DNA from: Lucifuga dentata
Lineage: Eukaryota > Chordata > Actinopteri > Ophidiiformes > Bythitidae
NCBI GenBank assembly: GCA_014773175.1
Contig: VXCM01000047.1
Location: forward strand, 310,001-374,000
Direction: 5' to 3'
Length of the DNA: 64,000 bases
Shown here: in pieces, positions 37,447 to 48,685 of the stretch
Numbering within the stretch: the stretch's first letter is position 1
How the letters are laid out: every line of letters begins with the position of its first letter
Notes under the pieces: model-generated
What the model saw: the letters and a program-made list of their open reading frames with translations, nothing else
Told to the model about the DNA's origin: nothing
Database searches by the model: none
Made by a program: the position numbers and the translations under genes

Positions 37447-40400
37447 TCACACTCCTCTGTGGTAGAATAACTGTCCATCAGCTGCTGCAGCCTGCAGATC
37501 TTTCTCCAAATTTTCCCTCTTAATCTGTAAAACCGAGAGAATTTCAGCTCAGTTCGTCACAAAGAAGATGATGAAGAAGGATCCAGAATCTTACCGTTCC
37601 CAGCTGTGGAAAGAGACTGAACGACACGGGAACCATCAGACCCAAGACCACCACAACGCTTACATGCCTGACAGGAGCCGCCAGCAGAGAATTCCTCTGG
37701 AACCTTCTTGTTCTGTAATGGGACAGTGTGTGTTCAACTCCACACAGGTAGGATTTTGGGTGAGTAGATCTCTGTTCATGCCTAAAGTAGTTTCTCTGAA
37801 GTCTTTTGAGGGTCCAATGATGTCAAACTGATGAAACTGTTTCAATGGGATTAATGCAAACCAAACATGAAATGGTGTTAAATGTAGCTCACCTCTGTAG
37901 GAGCAAAAGCAGGAGATTAGGAACAGCAGCAGTTGTAGCTAACAAAGCTGCTCTAGACATTGCGGTATCCCTCACAGCCTAAAAACACACACACAAAAAA
38001 AGAAGCTAAAATACGGCAAACACTCAGTATAAAGAGCTTACACCCCCCCGTTAATGCTTTTTGTTACCTTTTCTCCTGCTGCTTTGGAGATGCCGACAGG
38101 ATTTCCGTTTGAATCAAACACCTGGATTCCATTTTCTGGCTCCTCGCTTCTGACGGTCAACACGTTAAAGGCGGCCAGAGCAGCTGCAGAGTTACGAGAC
38201 AGTTTCCTACAAGATTGTGCAAATCTAGATCCACGTGACTATGACAGTTCTCAGTCATCATTGGATTTGTAGCAGCTAAACTTTCTGTTATTCTTGAAAA
38301 CGTTTGGCCGCTTATCTAAGTGGACTCTTCAGTTCTGAGTTGGTAGAGTCATTCACACCATAGGCCAGGAGTCTCCTTGGTACCTGTGTGTAAATCATGT
38401 GAATGGGTTGTGTAAGACTCCAACAACTCTTGACATGATTGCTGTAAGACGTAATTAATCAAATGATCCCTACATGATTACCATGTGACCTCAGGAGTCA
38501 CCTGGTTCAAGGTGTGAACGACTCTCAGAGAATGCCAGTTTGCTTCCCAACATTGATTCAGAACTAAAGAAGGTACTTTGGATGAGAGTCATTCACCGTG
38601 TGTTTTACTTCCTATATTATTTCTTTTAGCAGTCCATTTTGATGCAAGAGTCGACTGACAGCATTTTAAAAATATATGACTTACCTGACAGTGGGATTGG
38701 TAATATTGACCGAAAGAAAGTTTGGAGTGGCACGCTTCCAATACCAAGTCTGTAAATTATTATTTGAGGGAGGGCCTGAAAGAAAAGTCATTCAACAAAT
38801 GAATCATGTTTTCTATCTCTGTTCACATTTTAGGGCACATGGAAATGCAGTTGTAGCAACACAGATACCAGCACAATCAGACTGCACACACCCCTGCACA
38901 TGTCGCATAGGCCACCGATCCCACGATCAACAGAAGCTGCTTCAAATGCATTTTCTTATTCTGCTGATGAGAGATAAAGACATGATGTAGCAATCAGGTC
39001 AAACAGAAACAGGAAGGAACTATAAGATGTCCACTAAGATGTCCACCTTCTGTTCTAAAACTACAAATAAGCCAAAAGACCTACAAATATAAGTATATAT
39101 GGGCTTATATTCAGTATTGATTAAGGTGACCTTTTTAAAAACACATTACCTGCTCTGATGAAGAATTTCTGTTTGCATAGTTGAACCCAGCGCTGTAACT
39201 CTGCAGCAAAAACTGCAAGAAAACACTTTTCTCTTTAGCACACAAGTCAGTGTTAAAGGATCATGCCAGCCATTTGGCATGTTTGAGCCTAATGTATTCA
39301 ATTTTCATACACGTAAGGTTACTGACAATCATTTCCCAAAGGANGTTTGAGCCTAATGTATTCAATTTTCATACACGTAAGGTTACTGACAATCATTTCC
39401 CAAAGGATAAGCCATATTTCAGCTTTCCTGATATTTTTGCAAAATCTCTTAATCTTTCAAATATTCAAGCAATATACCCACCTTAAAAATCGATGTTTCA
39501 CCTGCTAATAGTTATGAAGTCACAGTTGTTTAAATTTTTCCATAAATACAGGTCTTCTTTTGGGACTATATTCCCCGGTGGAGACATATATTCACTCCAT
39601 GCTTTTTATTGTGCTTAAATGCTAAAATTACATAACTTCAACAAAAAAAAAAAGAAAAAAAAAAGCTGAATCTACATCTTGTTGGCGATGATGGATTACC
39701 TATCCCAAGAACATTTCACGTATCAACAAGTTGATTTTAACTACTATGAACTGAAACCAATGGAGGTCTGGAAAGTCGGAAAAACTTTTTAAAATCACTG
39801 TTCCAGTAGTATGCTTTGAGAAATGATTGTCAATAATGTTATGTGTATGAAAATTGAATATATTAANGTTCCAGTAGTATGCTTTGAGAAATGATTGTCA
39901 ATAATGTTATGTGTATGAAAATTGAATATATTAAGCTCAAACATGAAAAATGACTGGTATGGTCCTTTAAAGTTATATAAATATAGTTAAATTAAAAGAA
40001 TGACTAGGCGACGGTACCTGCCAAAACAGAGCTGGTTTAACGCTGCTATGTGGCAAAAAGCTGGCAACAACCTGAGAAGAGATCAAGTTTATCAGTGTTC
40101 CTCCAACAACCATCACAGTGTCAAATAAATTGACACTGTGATGGTTGTTGGAGACAATCTGATTTATTGATAGCAGACTCACCAAAGGAGCTGATACTGG
40201 CAAAAATGCTGGAAAAAAAAAAAATGAGAGATGAAGGGAATTTATTATTTACAATTATTGTTTTAATTACATAGTAGGTGCAAGCTTAAAACTTATTATA
40301 AAGCTTTTGTAGGGTTTTTAATGCTGATATCTACTCTCTAAGACCACAAAACACCCATTAAACTAAAGAATTAATCTTTGCAAAAGCACCTTAGCACAGC

Positions 40401-41931
40401 TAATGAATGTTGTTAGAATTTAAGACTTTTTCATTATCTAAACTATTCTTATTATTTATTTTCATAATATTCCCATAACTGTATAAAAACTAATCGATTG
40501 TACATTATATGACTGCCCTATATAGACTAATAAAGACTAATAAGAACTGTCAGAAGCCTTATTTCTGCTGTACCTGGAGGGCGGAAAACTAGTGGAAGCA
40601 CAGCACCAGAATCCGCATGAACCGATGACTGTAAACACAGCAGTTATTAAACATTTTTCACTCAGCAGACAAAATGTACAGTACAGCTTAAAGAGCATAA
40701 ATCATCTGAACACATTTAAAAATATGCAAAGATTATTGAAGATTTATTATAAATCTTGAAGGATCAGTTATTTTATATAAGTTCACCTATTGTGCAATAT
40801 CAGTCGAGCTCTGTTTATTGCATAAAAATGAAGCACAGTTGCATCTTGGTATGAAGGTTGATTGATAAGTTCTGAGCCTGACAAGGAAGTGAGCAAGGCC
40901 TGTAATATTTTTGGAGGCATAATATATAGGTCATTAGATGTGTTTGCACATCAACTCAATTAATGTAAATTGAGTGATTATAACTTCCATATTCCAGGGG
41001 TACTAAAGGTTTTGTGAATTGCACAAGATGGTAATGTTCCTGCACACGAGTTGTTGCCATGGCAGCCAAGATTGTGGCTTTGAATGCTTTCAGCACCCAC
41101 CCTCAGCCTTTCACCTCTTCCCAAATATGAAATCTGGGAATTTTGGGAATTCATATTCCCAAATATGAAAAAGTGTTTAGCTGAAACCTATTTGCCTTGA
41201 ATGATAATGTAATTACAGCATTGAGGATTTTTTTTTTTTTTTTTTTAAACAGAGAAAAGAAGGGCTTCTATGAAACTGGAATAAAATTCCAATAGCACTG
41301 TTGGAAGGAGATTATGTTGAAAAATAAATAACTGCAGAATCGCTAAGTTAAATGTGTTTGTGCTGGGCTTAGAATTTATCAACCAGCCTTTGCAACAGAC
41401 TGGGTGATGCAAAGCTACCTTAGCCTTTGCAAACATAAACATGTTGTTTGCAGTCTTTTTTTTTTTAGTGCAATACTTACAAGTGAAAGGATCTGTGCAT
41501 GTCCATCCTAGAGAAGAAAACAGAAAATAAATCTGAAGGTTCATGAAGACAATCAGTTGATGACTCTGCTCTTTAACATGTTTCAGTGTCGTCTGACCTT
41601 TCCATTTAGTTTCTCTCCCTTTTCAAGAAGTGTTCGGGCTTTTTGTATTTCTGCCTGAAGAGAGTGGAAATTTAAGTTAAACATCATGTGGTTTGATGTC
41701 ACAGGACAAGTCATTGCACTGGCTGCTACTCACATCAGAGCAGAGCAGAGAACTCGGATCAAGGAGATTAACCCAGATCTGTAGACGACTGAGGAAAGAC
41801 TGAAAAAGAACGGAAATACAGTTCACATTAACAGCACAGTCTAACACAGGAGCACCATTTCACTGACATCGTGATGCTCTGTGCACTATTACCTGGCCCT
41901 GGTCTTTCCAGTACAGCAGGTTAGGATCCAT
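37447..41931 (-). CDS. sfxn4: Sideroflexin-4
   Basis: Divergent mitochondrial inner-membrane sideroflexin; in mammals it is needed for complex I assembly and iron homeostasis rather than serine transport. Exons: 41893-41931, 41734-41799, 41598-41654, 41481-41507, 40574-40628, 40183-40208, 40018-40071, 39150-39212, 38892-38960, 38685-38749, 38068-38206, 37893-37978, 37595-37712, 37447-37524. They encode 313 aa (human 337; the N-terminus here is about 25 aa shorter). Seen: MDPNLLYWKDQGQSFLSRLQ, LLDPSS, the degenerate HPDTGE-like HADSG, FNYANRNSSSEQ, LLLIVGSVAYATCAG, GIQVFDSNGNPVGISKAAGE, LGLMVPVSFSLFPQLG and the terminal FYHRGV. Very short exons (26, 27, 39 nt) are kept in frame. The 69-nt exon at 38892-38960 has a weak donor (GGG|GTGTGT) and is the least certain. 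Confidence 0.92.
39253..39970. mobile_element. TTAA-ended MITE with long terminal inverted repeats, copy A
   Basis: It nearly fills sfxn4 intron 7. It opens TTAAAGGATCATGCCAGCC and closes GGTATGGTCCTTTAA; the inverted ends extend about 90 bp (ATTCAATTTTCATACACGTAA on one side, its complement on the other). There is no coding capacity. Two single-N joins sit in it: 39281-39343 = 39345-39407 around N 39344, and 39800-39866 = 39868-39934 around N 39867. The real length is therefore about 590 bp. Confidence 0.85.
40101..40153. repeat. Perfect 24-bp inverted repeat inside sfxn4 intron 6
   Basis: Arms 40101-40124 and 40130-40153 are exact reverse complements around a 5-nt AT loop. The 111-bp intron (40072-40182) leaves 29 nt on each side, so the hairpin is exactly centred. 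In sense orientation the arm contains CAACCATCACAGTGTCAA. It would shorten the effective donor-acceptor distance or yield a dsRNA-like stem-loop. An assembly fold-back is possible but less likely in a well-spliced gene. Confidence 0.93.
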
Positions 41932-42775
41932 TAGAACAACGAGTAATCTTCCTTATCATAAATGTAATGATCAATGGTTGCCACTGAGAGAAAACACTCG
42001 TACAGTACACAGTTTATCATCACGCATTTCTTATGCTTTCGAGGTCAAATTCTGTTTTGAAATGACTTCCGCTTTCAAGCACATTCTCAGTGTGGGCAGA
42101 CTTATGCTGCATTCATGTACCATGAGATGTGTAGGATAGTATTAGCTCAATTGTAACGATGTTACGTCGTGAGAGTAAAAGTTTTGGTTTAAGTTCGTGA
42201 CAACAGTAAAGTATAAGTATGTTGAACTTAAATAATACAAAGTTGTAGGAAAATACTTTTTGTTTTGATTATACACTAAAAAAGACCCATTAAAAACGAT
42301 TTGATTTGTGTTGTCTTAAGTTGCATTGCATTTCTAACAAAAATCCAGGGAATGTGCAACAGTTACGCCAGACCTATCTGCTTATGAACTTGAATATAAA
42401 TTAAGAAAACTATGGCCTTAACAGCAAACTGAAAGCGTCCATATTTGTCATTTCCGACGCAAAAATCCCAAATCCTGTTTATCGTTTATTAAACGTTCGT
42501 GTTTACGAGGAGTCCCTGAAGACAGCACTGCAGCGTATTGTGGAGCATCATTGAACAGCAAACGCTACGCAGATTTGCAGTCCACCATTATTTTGGTGGT
42601 CATAATTTAAAAATCGGGTTAAGACATTCAACACATATTGATTAACATATTTTCCACATACATATGCATTCATACAAATCATTCTAGTTTAGTGTGGTGG
42701 CTGTGTACGGAGTTTTCCTGCGTAAACGGCGTGCGTACATTGCGCAAACACCGACCTCCTTTGACATAATCCAAA
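41932..42775. promoter_or_regulatory. Shared head-to-head upstream region of sfxn4 and prdx3
   Basis: The start codons of two nuclear genes for mitochondrial proteins lie 844 bp apart and diverge. Near prdx3 there is CpG-containing sequence with TGCGCA at 42741-42746, half of an NRF1-type site (GCGCATGCGC). No TATA box is near either start. Co-regulation as a bidirectional promoter is inference from arrangement and motif. Confidence 0.45.
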
Positions 42776-45700
42776 ATGGCAGCGACCGTAGGGAGTCTAC
42801 TCAGGAGTTCTGTAAGTGCGACTCAAACGCAGCAGTGTAAAGTTTAATTTGGAAAGATTTTTGGCTAATTTGTTGTTTGGGTTTTGTTAATTAGCTGGTG
42901 CTAATCGCGGGGTTTTGATTAATAATTCACCCGGAGGTTTCACGGCAGAAGTGGATTTAAATTTCATACTGACGGTTTGAACTAGAGTACCGTGACCCTG
43001 AGCTGTGGGGTCTCAAACTCTGGTCCGCGACCGTTACAGGAGACGCTTGAATCTCAGTCCAGGCCACGAGAATAATTATTAGTTTAACACGCGTGATATG
43101 ATGAGTAAGAAGAAAATGGGGATGAATTCCTCATTTGTAATGGCATTTATTTTAATTATCGTTACCAGTTATGAGCTAATGTTCTTTTACCCTTGACGGC
43201 TGATGTAAAACCTGCCTTTACATCACTGATTGTGGCCAAAAGTGCTGCAAGCTTTAATTTTGTACCCACAGAGAGCAGTGGGAGCTGTAACTTTCTGTTG
43301 TGTTTTAGTTTGGCGACTCTTTGCCTTGGCCTGTCAGTGCAAGTTTAAAGTGGGAATCAGCTTTGAATTTTGACACCTTGAGGAAATAAAAAGGTAACAA
43401 CTTGCTGTATTGCAGGTGTGACAGCAAACGTCACGGCAAGTAGGATAAAACTTGAGTGGTGAGGGTGTGACATTGGCTTTAAAATATTTGTTTTCTTGAC
43501 ATGTCATATTAGGAAGAACACACGTGAGGAACGTTAAAATTGGCCGCATTCCATTTAGTTATGACAATGACAGTCTTATCAGGAGGTGCAGTCCTCTGAA
43601 GGCCACACCTTTGTAGGCTGCAGCCTTCCAGCTCCTCAAATGAACCACATACCACTTTAAATGTGCCGCTTGTAGACCGCATGGGAAAAAACAGCTTAGG
43701 GAGACCATTTAATGACAAAAATCATTTCAGCAAACCGTAGATCTCTCTCTTTGGATTCTGCTGTTGGTAGTTATTAATCCAGAAAGTAGGTCAAATAGTT
43801 CCATCCTATTTGACGTTGGTTTTGTTCGAAGAAGAGCTGCTTGATACACTGCAAGAAGATCACGTTTCTGTTATTCTGTATTGTTCATGATGTTGTTGGC
43901 TATATGTTTGTGGCAGGATGTCACAGACTGCAGCTTCTGAATGAGGTTTAGGAGCTCATCGGTACCGTGGATCTTGTTATCCAGGACAACCGTTTGGCCT
44001 GATTTGTCAGTCTCATATTTGTTTGCTTCAAAGTCTGTTGGCACTGAAATCTGCACATGTTCAGTTTAACAAACAAATCTGACCAGGAAATCATTTCTGA
44101 CTCAATGCAGAACTGTGATGTGACTCTCACCTGCATTCAAATACACAAATGCTTGTTCAGGTTAAAGGAGTTTATTCTTAACTTCAGTTTGGCCAGTAAA
44201 CAAAGTAGCTTAAATGAAGGCTTGGATCAGCTTGTCAATGATTAGATAAACAGTACTGATGACTTTTTTTTTTTTTTTTTTNTTTTTTTTTTTTTTTTTT
44301 TAAGGCACGGGTTGCAGTAGGAGGGCTGAAAGTCGCAGCTTCCTGTCAGAATGGAGCCTTCAGAGCTGCAAAAGTTCTGTCTGCTCCTGCACTTCAGAGG
44401 ATTTCTTTCTCAACCAGTAAGTGAACATGGATTTCATCCAGTCAGCCTTTACCAGATGGCTTTCTCAAAAGCAATCTAGATTTTTATCAGTTTTGCTCAA
44501 GCAGTTTAGACCCCAAGGCTTTTGAAACATATTGCCAATTTTTTCTACATTGTCAGATTTTAACAAATAGTTGTATATTTAATTCTGGGTGGATCTTGGA
44601 TGTTCAAAGGCTAAAAACTTTAGGTTTACTTCAGTAATTTGCATGGTTCATGTGACTCTACATCACGAGTCAAGTTGACATCATTGGTGGTGGTTGTGGA
44701 ACTATGTTTTGAAAATAAAAATGATAGTATACTGCGTGCCCATACATGCATTTTTAATAAATAAATTCTAGTTAACTTGGTTTTATTTATTTTGTATGAA
44801 TAAACATAATAATAAATCCAGGTTGTCTCTCTGCAGGTGCTTCCAGATGGGCTGCTGCTGTCACTCAGCCTGCGCCCGCCTTTAAAGCCACAGCAGTGCA
44901 CAGCGGGGAGTTCAAGGAGATGAGCCTTCATGACTTCAAAGGCAAATACCTAGTTCTCTTCTTCTACCCACTGGATTTGTGAGTATCATTAATCATTTTT
45001 ACATTTTAAATGCTGGCTCTTCTGGACGAGTCTTTAAAGGGACGGTCCCTAAAAATTGCCTCTTTCCGTTCAGTGTGTACAGCAGTGCTGCAGCAAAGGA
45101 GAGTAGAGGTGGATCGCTGTGTTATTGTACACTTTAAAGCGCTGCAAAATAGATCCTAAATGAAAATAAGACAATGGAAATCTATACACTCTGCCCCCTT
45201 TTAAAGGTACATGAAGTAACCTGCAAGTTCTAATAATCTATGGATGACCTGAAGGAATTTCATAGAAGTTAATTCATGCTACAGGAGTCTCTGCCAGTAT
45301 TCTCTCATTGAAAGCTTTGCTAGCATGACGGTATTATGTTTGTTTATTGCTCCCATAAGAAAAACTCAGAACAGATCAAACACATGGGTCTTGCAGCGTT
45401 TGCTGCTAGACGAATGAAAGCATATTTATATGTCCACTCATCCTTGAACTCTCCGTTTTCATGGTCAACTTTCCTGATCTTTGAGCCATTTGCAACTTCG
45501 CTGCACGTTTAACTGCTAGTGAGTCTGCTCAGCTAATTTTCAGAGCATGGTGAGTCTTAACGTGATTGGACAAAAGTCAGAGAACCCATAAAGCCCCTTC
45601 CGCTGAGCTGTCCATGCTGTGCCTGCTGAAAACTCTCCTAACCATAAGAAATGCTCAACGGTCCGGATAAAAGCCTCTCTAGGTCCAGATCCGGACCGGA

Positions 45701-48367
45701 GTCCGCTAGTTGGTGACCACTGATATAGACAATAAATTTGGAGTCGAGACCCAACAAAAATGTGTAGTGATAAGGTAATGTCTCTGTGCAAATTACTTGA
45801 AGAACAAGAGTTGTACGTGTTTATGGCTCCTCTCTCTCTCTCTCTCTCTCTCTGTTTTTTTTTCAAAGCCAGTAATACAGCACTAAAAATACTCATTGAC
45901 ACTGATCAGCAGCCTGATTAATCCTCTGCAGATGTATTAAGCTCATTTTGTGCTCGGGTCACTCAGGCTTTGACTTATCATGCCTTAGACTTCTCTCTGC
46001 TCGCATCCCGTTGCAGCACGTTCGTTTGCCCGACAGAGATCATCTCATTCAGCGACAAAGCCAGTGAGTTCCACGACATCAACTGTGAAGTGGTGGGCGT
46101 GTCTGTGGACTCGCACTTCACCCACCTGGCATGGATCAACACTCCACGCAAGGTAGCATTCTGCATACACGGTGCAAAGTTCAACAGTATTTGTGACGCC
46201 GTTATGATATCACAAAGTCTCTCTTGCTGTGTTCTCAGGTGGGAGGTTTGGGAAACATCCACATTCCCCTCCTGTCAGACCTCAACAAACAGATTTCTAA
46301 GGACTACGGGGTCCTGCTGGAGGGTCCGGGCATCGCGCTGAGGTACAATGCTCTGAAGGCGTCACTGCTTTATGGAAGAAAAGCTGCTTTTACCAGAATA
46401 ACCTCAAAAATAACTGAGAATTTCAATTCCAACAAAATAACTCAAATGTAGTGTTTTCTAAATTAAGCAATTAGTTTTTTGTTTTTTTTAGTTTATTTGC
46501 AGTTATTAGAAAAAATATAAAATATGCATTAATGCTTAAACACTAAGCACCACTAGCAATTTATTATAGTTTATTATATAACTGCTGCTATTATTAGACC
46601 TGTTTGTGCTGCATAGTGTTTAATCATGGCACCTGCTTATTATTGTAGGGTTTCCTTGATTTTTTTTTTTTTTGGTACGGACTCAGTCTGTGTGGCACTC
46701 ACATGCTCTCCAAACAAAGGAAAGACTTTTGCCATTTCTTAGATGTGGCAATCAGTCAAATCTCACATTATTGGAGTATTTTTTTAGCAGCAGAGAGCGC
46801 TACTTTAGCAGCCTTAAAGGACCATTCCAACAACCTTGCATGTTTGAGCCTAATAAAAACATGCGTACACGTTAGGTTCTGACAACCAAATTCCAAAACA
46901 TAGACCCTTATTTTGGTTTTCCTGTTACTTTTTCAAGTCCACTAATCTTAAAAAATTTCAAAATTAAATGTTCAGGTGATACACTCACCTTAAAATGCAA
47001 TGTTTCGCCTCATAACACTTGCTCGATTGTAGAAGGCACAGTCATTTTAATTTTTCTGGAAAAGCCACCTTTCTTCTGGGACTATATTTCCTGGCAGAAA
47101 CACAGATTGTCTTCCAGCAGTATAAAATGGTTTTGACATCTTAAATGGTCAGTGATCTCAATCCATGTCTACCTAATTTTTTTTTTATCTAAGGTTAATG
47201 ACATTATTACCACTTGTGTAAATTTGTTTTCTCAAGGGGCCTGTTCATCATTGATCCAAATGGCGTGGTGAAGCACATGAGTGTGAATGATCTTCCTGTG
47301 GGCCGTTGTGTCGAGGAGACCCTTCGTCTGGTGAAGGCGTTCCAATTCGTGGAAACCCACGGCGAGGTCTGCCCTNCGAGGAGACCCTTCGTCTGGTGAA
47401 GGCGTTCCAATTCGTGGAAACCCACGGCGAGGTCTGCCCTGCCAGCTGGACCCCCGACTCCCCAACAGTGAGTTCCTTTAACCTCTGGATGCCATCTCAC
47501 CGTTTAGAGAGAAGAGCTGCCCAAACATTTTATTAATCATCTAATATTACTACTACATACGTGATTCCAGTATTATTCCTGTTTGGGTAAAGGAGTTACA
47601 TTGCCCTCATGTTATTTTTAAAGGACCATACTGTCCATTTTGCATCTTTGAGCCTAATATATTCAATTTTCATACATGTTACGTTACTGACAACCATTTC
47701 CCAAAGGATAAAACCATATTTCAGCATTCCTGGTATTTTGCAAAATTTTTTAATCTTTCAAAATCAAATGTTCAAGCGATACACCCACGTTAAAAATCGA
47801 TGTTTCGCCTGCCAATTGTTGCGCAGCCTTATGAAGTCACAGTCATTTAAATTTTTTGATAAATGCAGGTCTTTTTTTGGGACTATATTCCCAGTGGAGA
47901 CATACATTCAGTCTGCGCTTTTTATTGTGCTTAAATGCTAAAATTACATAACTTCAAAAAAACCTGAATACACGTCTTTTTTGCGATGCTGGATTACCTA
48001 TCCCAAAAACATTTTAAGTATCAACAAGTTGATTTTAATAGCATACCAGAATGAACTGAAAGCAATGGAGTATGGAAGGAAGAAAAATTTATTTTAATTC
48101 ACCGTTCCAATAGTATGCTTTGAGAAACGATTGTCAGTAACGTTATATATGTGAAAATTGAATATATTAGGCTAACACACAAAATGGATGGTATGGTCCT
48201 TTCAAGTTTCATACTGTTAATAATCTGTGTAAGTCACACATCTGGTTATGCATCAAACAACCACTTGTTTTTCAAGTTCAACGTGTAAATTTGTTTTTTT
48301 TTTTTTGGCTTTGCAGATCAAACCAACGCCTGAGGGATCCAAAGAATACTTTGAAAATGTCAACTGA
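42776..48367 (+). CDS. prdx3: Thioredoxin-dependent peroxide reductase, mitochondrial (peroxiredoxin-3)
   Basis: Typical 2-Cys peroxiredoxin that reduces H2O2 in the mitochondrial matrix using thioredoxin-2. Exons: 42776-42811, 44305-44416, 44837-44978, 46017-46152, 46239-46342, 47237-47467, 48317-48367. Exon 6 holds an artefactual 64-bp duplication plus N (47312-47440); removing the 65-nt excess gives 248 aa in frame. Residues 1 to about 55 form a basic, Ala/Ser-rich presequence. The peroxidatic Cys is C101 in FVCPTE and the resolving Cys is C222 in GEVCP. The GGLG motif (144-147) and C-terminal YF (243-244), both linked to hyperoxidation sensitivity, are present. The spacing matches human C108/C229 with a constant 7-residue shift. 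Introns carry MITE copies (46813-47120, 47618-48204) and an antisense decayed ORF in intron 1. Confidence 0.97.
43727..44056 (-). pseudogene. Unrecognised protein-like frame with an internal stop, antisense in prdx3 intron 1
   Basis: I do not recognise it. Reading the minus strand from 44056, about 61 codons contain [19 protein letters not shown] and [16 protein letters not shown]. An in-frame TAA at 43871-43873 interrupts it, and the same frame stays open for 47 more codons ([33 protein letters not shown]). Composition is amphipathic and coding-like. Just upstream (44050-44130) another frame looks coding, which suggests a frameshift. No introns are evident. Most likely a decayed retrocopy or transposon fragment; a real exon is possible (an acceptor-like CATGTGCAG precedes it). 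Confidence 0.4.
45265..45400. repeat. Transposon relic in prdx3 intron 3
   Basis: The segment with CTCATTGAAAGCTTTGCTAG, CATGACGGTATTATG and GTTTATTGCTCCCATAAG is the reverse complement of the relic end in dennd10 intron 1 (32500-32590). A second repeat-like block at about 45640-45725 (GATCCGGACCGGAGTCC, GGTGACCACTG) resembles ends of common fish DNA transposons. Confidence 0.5.
45830..45853. repeat. (CT)n microsatellite
   Basis: A perfect dinucleotide tract of about 12 units in prdx3 intron 3. Confidence 0.95.
46813..47120. mobile_element. Diverged left half of the TTAA-ended MITE family (prdx3 intron 5)
   Basis: It begins TTAAAGGACCATTCCAAC and GCATGTTTGAGCCTAATAAA, and continues with internal blocks shared with copies A-D (TTTCGCCTCATAA, GGGACTATATTTCCTGGCAG). 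The right terminal repeat is missing, so it is a truncated or older copy. Confidence 0.65.
47312..47440. other. Artefactual 64-bp duplication inside prdx3 exon 6
   Basis: Positions 47312-47375 and 47377-47440 are identical around N 47376. Each codes for [21 protein letters not shown] single copy gives the conserved protein and correct phase. The doubled copy would repeat the resolving-cysteine segment out of frame, so it is an unmerged contig overlap. Confidence 0.95.
47618..48204. mobile_element. TTAA-ended MITE, copy B (prdx3 intron 6)
   Basis: It opens TTAAAGGACCATACTGTCC, then TTTGAGCCTAATATATTCAA; it closes ATTGAATATATTAGGC and GATGGTATGGTCCTTTCA. It is a complete copy of about 587 bp with long terminal inverted repeats and no N, and is the cleanest reference copy here. 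Confidence 0.88.
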
Positions 48368-48491
48368 AGACAAACTTCACAGCTACAGTAAATGGTCTGT
48401 CTGACATGAGTATACACACACCTGCTGCTCAACACTTTACCCTATAAAAAGTTTACTCCCACACACACTGACACACACAACTGAGTACTTC

Positions 48492-48497
48492 AATAAA
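48492..48497 (+). terminator. prdx3: prdx3 polyadenylation signal AATAAA
   Basis: AATAAA lies 125 nt past the stop codon, giving a short 3' UTR of about 150 nt. Confidence 0.7.
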
Positions 48498-48679
48498 TAT
48501 AGTTTATAAATGAATGCTATCAATCTCTTGGCTTTTAGTGTACAGAGTAGTTTGGGCTAATTGACCTTTGACCTCATGCTGTTATTCAAGCTAATTAAAT
48601 TACCCGTTTGCCATGAAATCCTGCACACCGCAGACATCAATCTAAGACCACACCGCAATAACCCCTGTACAGAAACATG

Positions 48680-48685
48680 TTTATT
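48680..48685 (-). terminator. tm9sf3: tm9sf3 polyadenylation signal AATAAA
   Basis: TTTATT on + is AATAAA on minus, about 1.56 kb past the tm9sf3 stop codon. It faces the prdx3 signal about 185 bp away, so the two convergent transcripts would end almost back to back. Inferred from motif and position. Confidence 0.5.

Noticed and set aside
41127..41170. Apparent palindrome with two copies of TTCCCAAATATGAAA in sfxn4 intron 4
   Set aside because: On inspection it is mainly a short direct repeat with weak inverted pairing, so no stable structure is supported.
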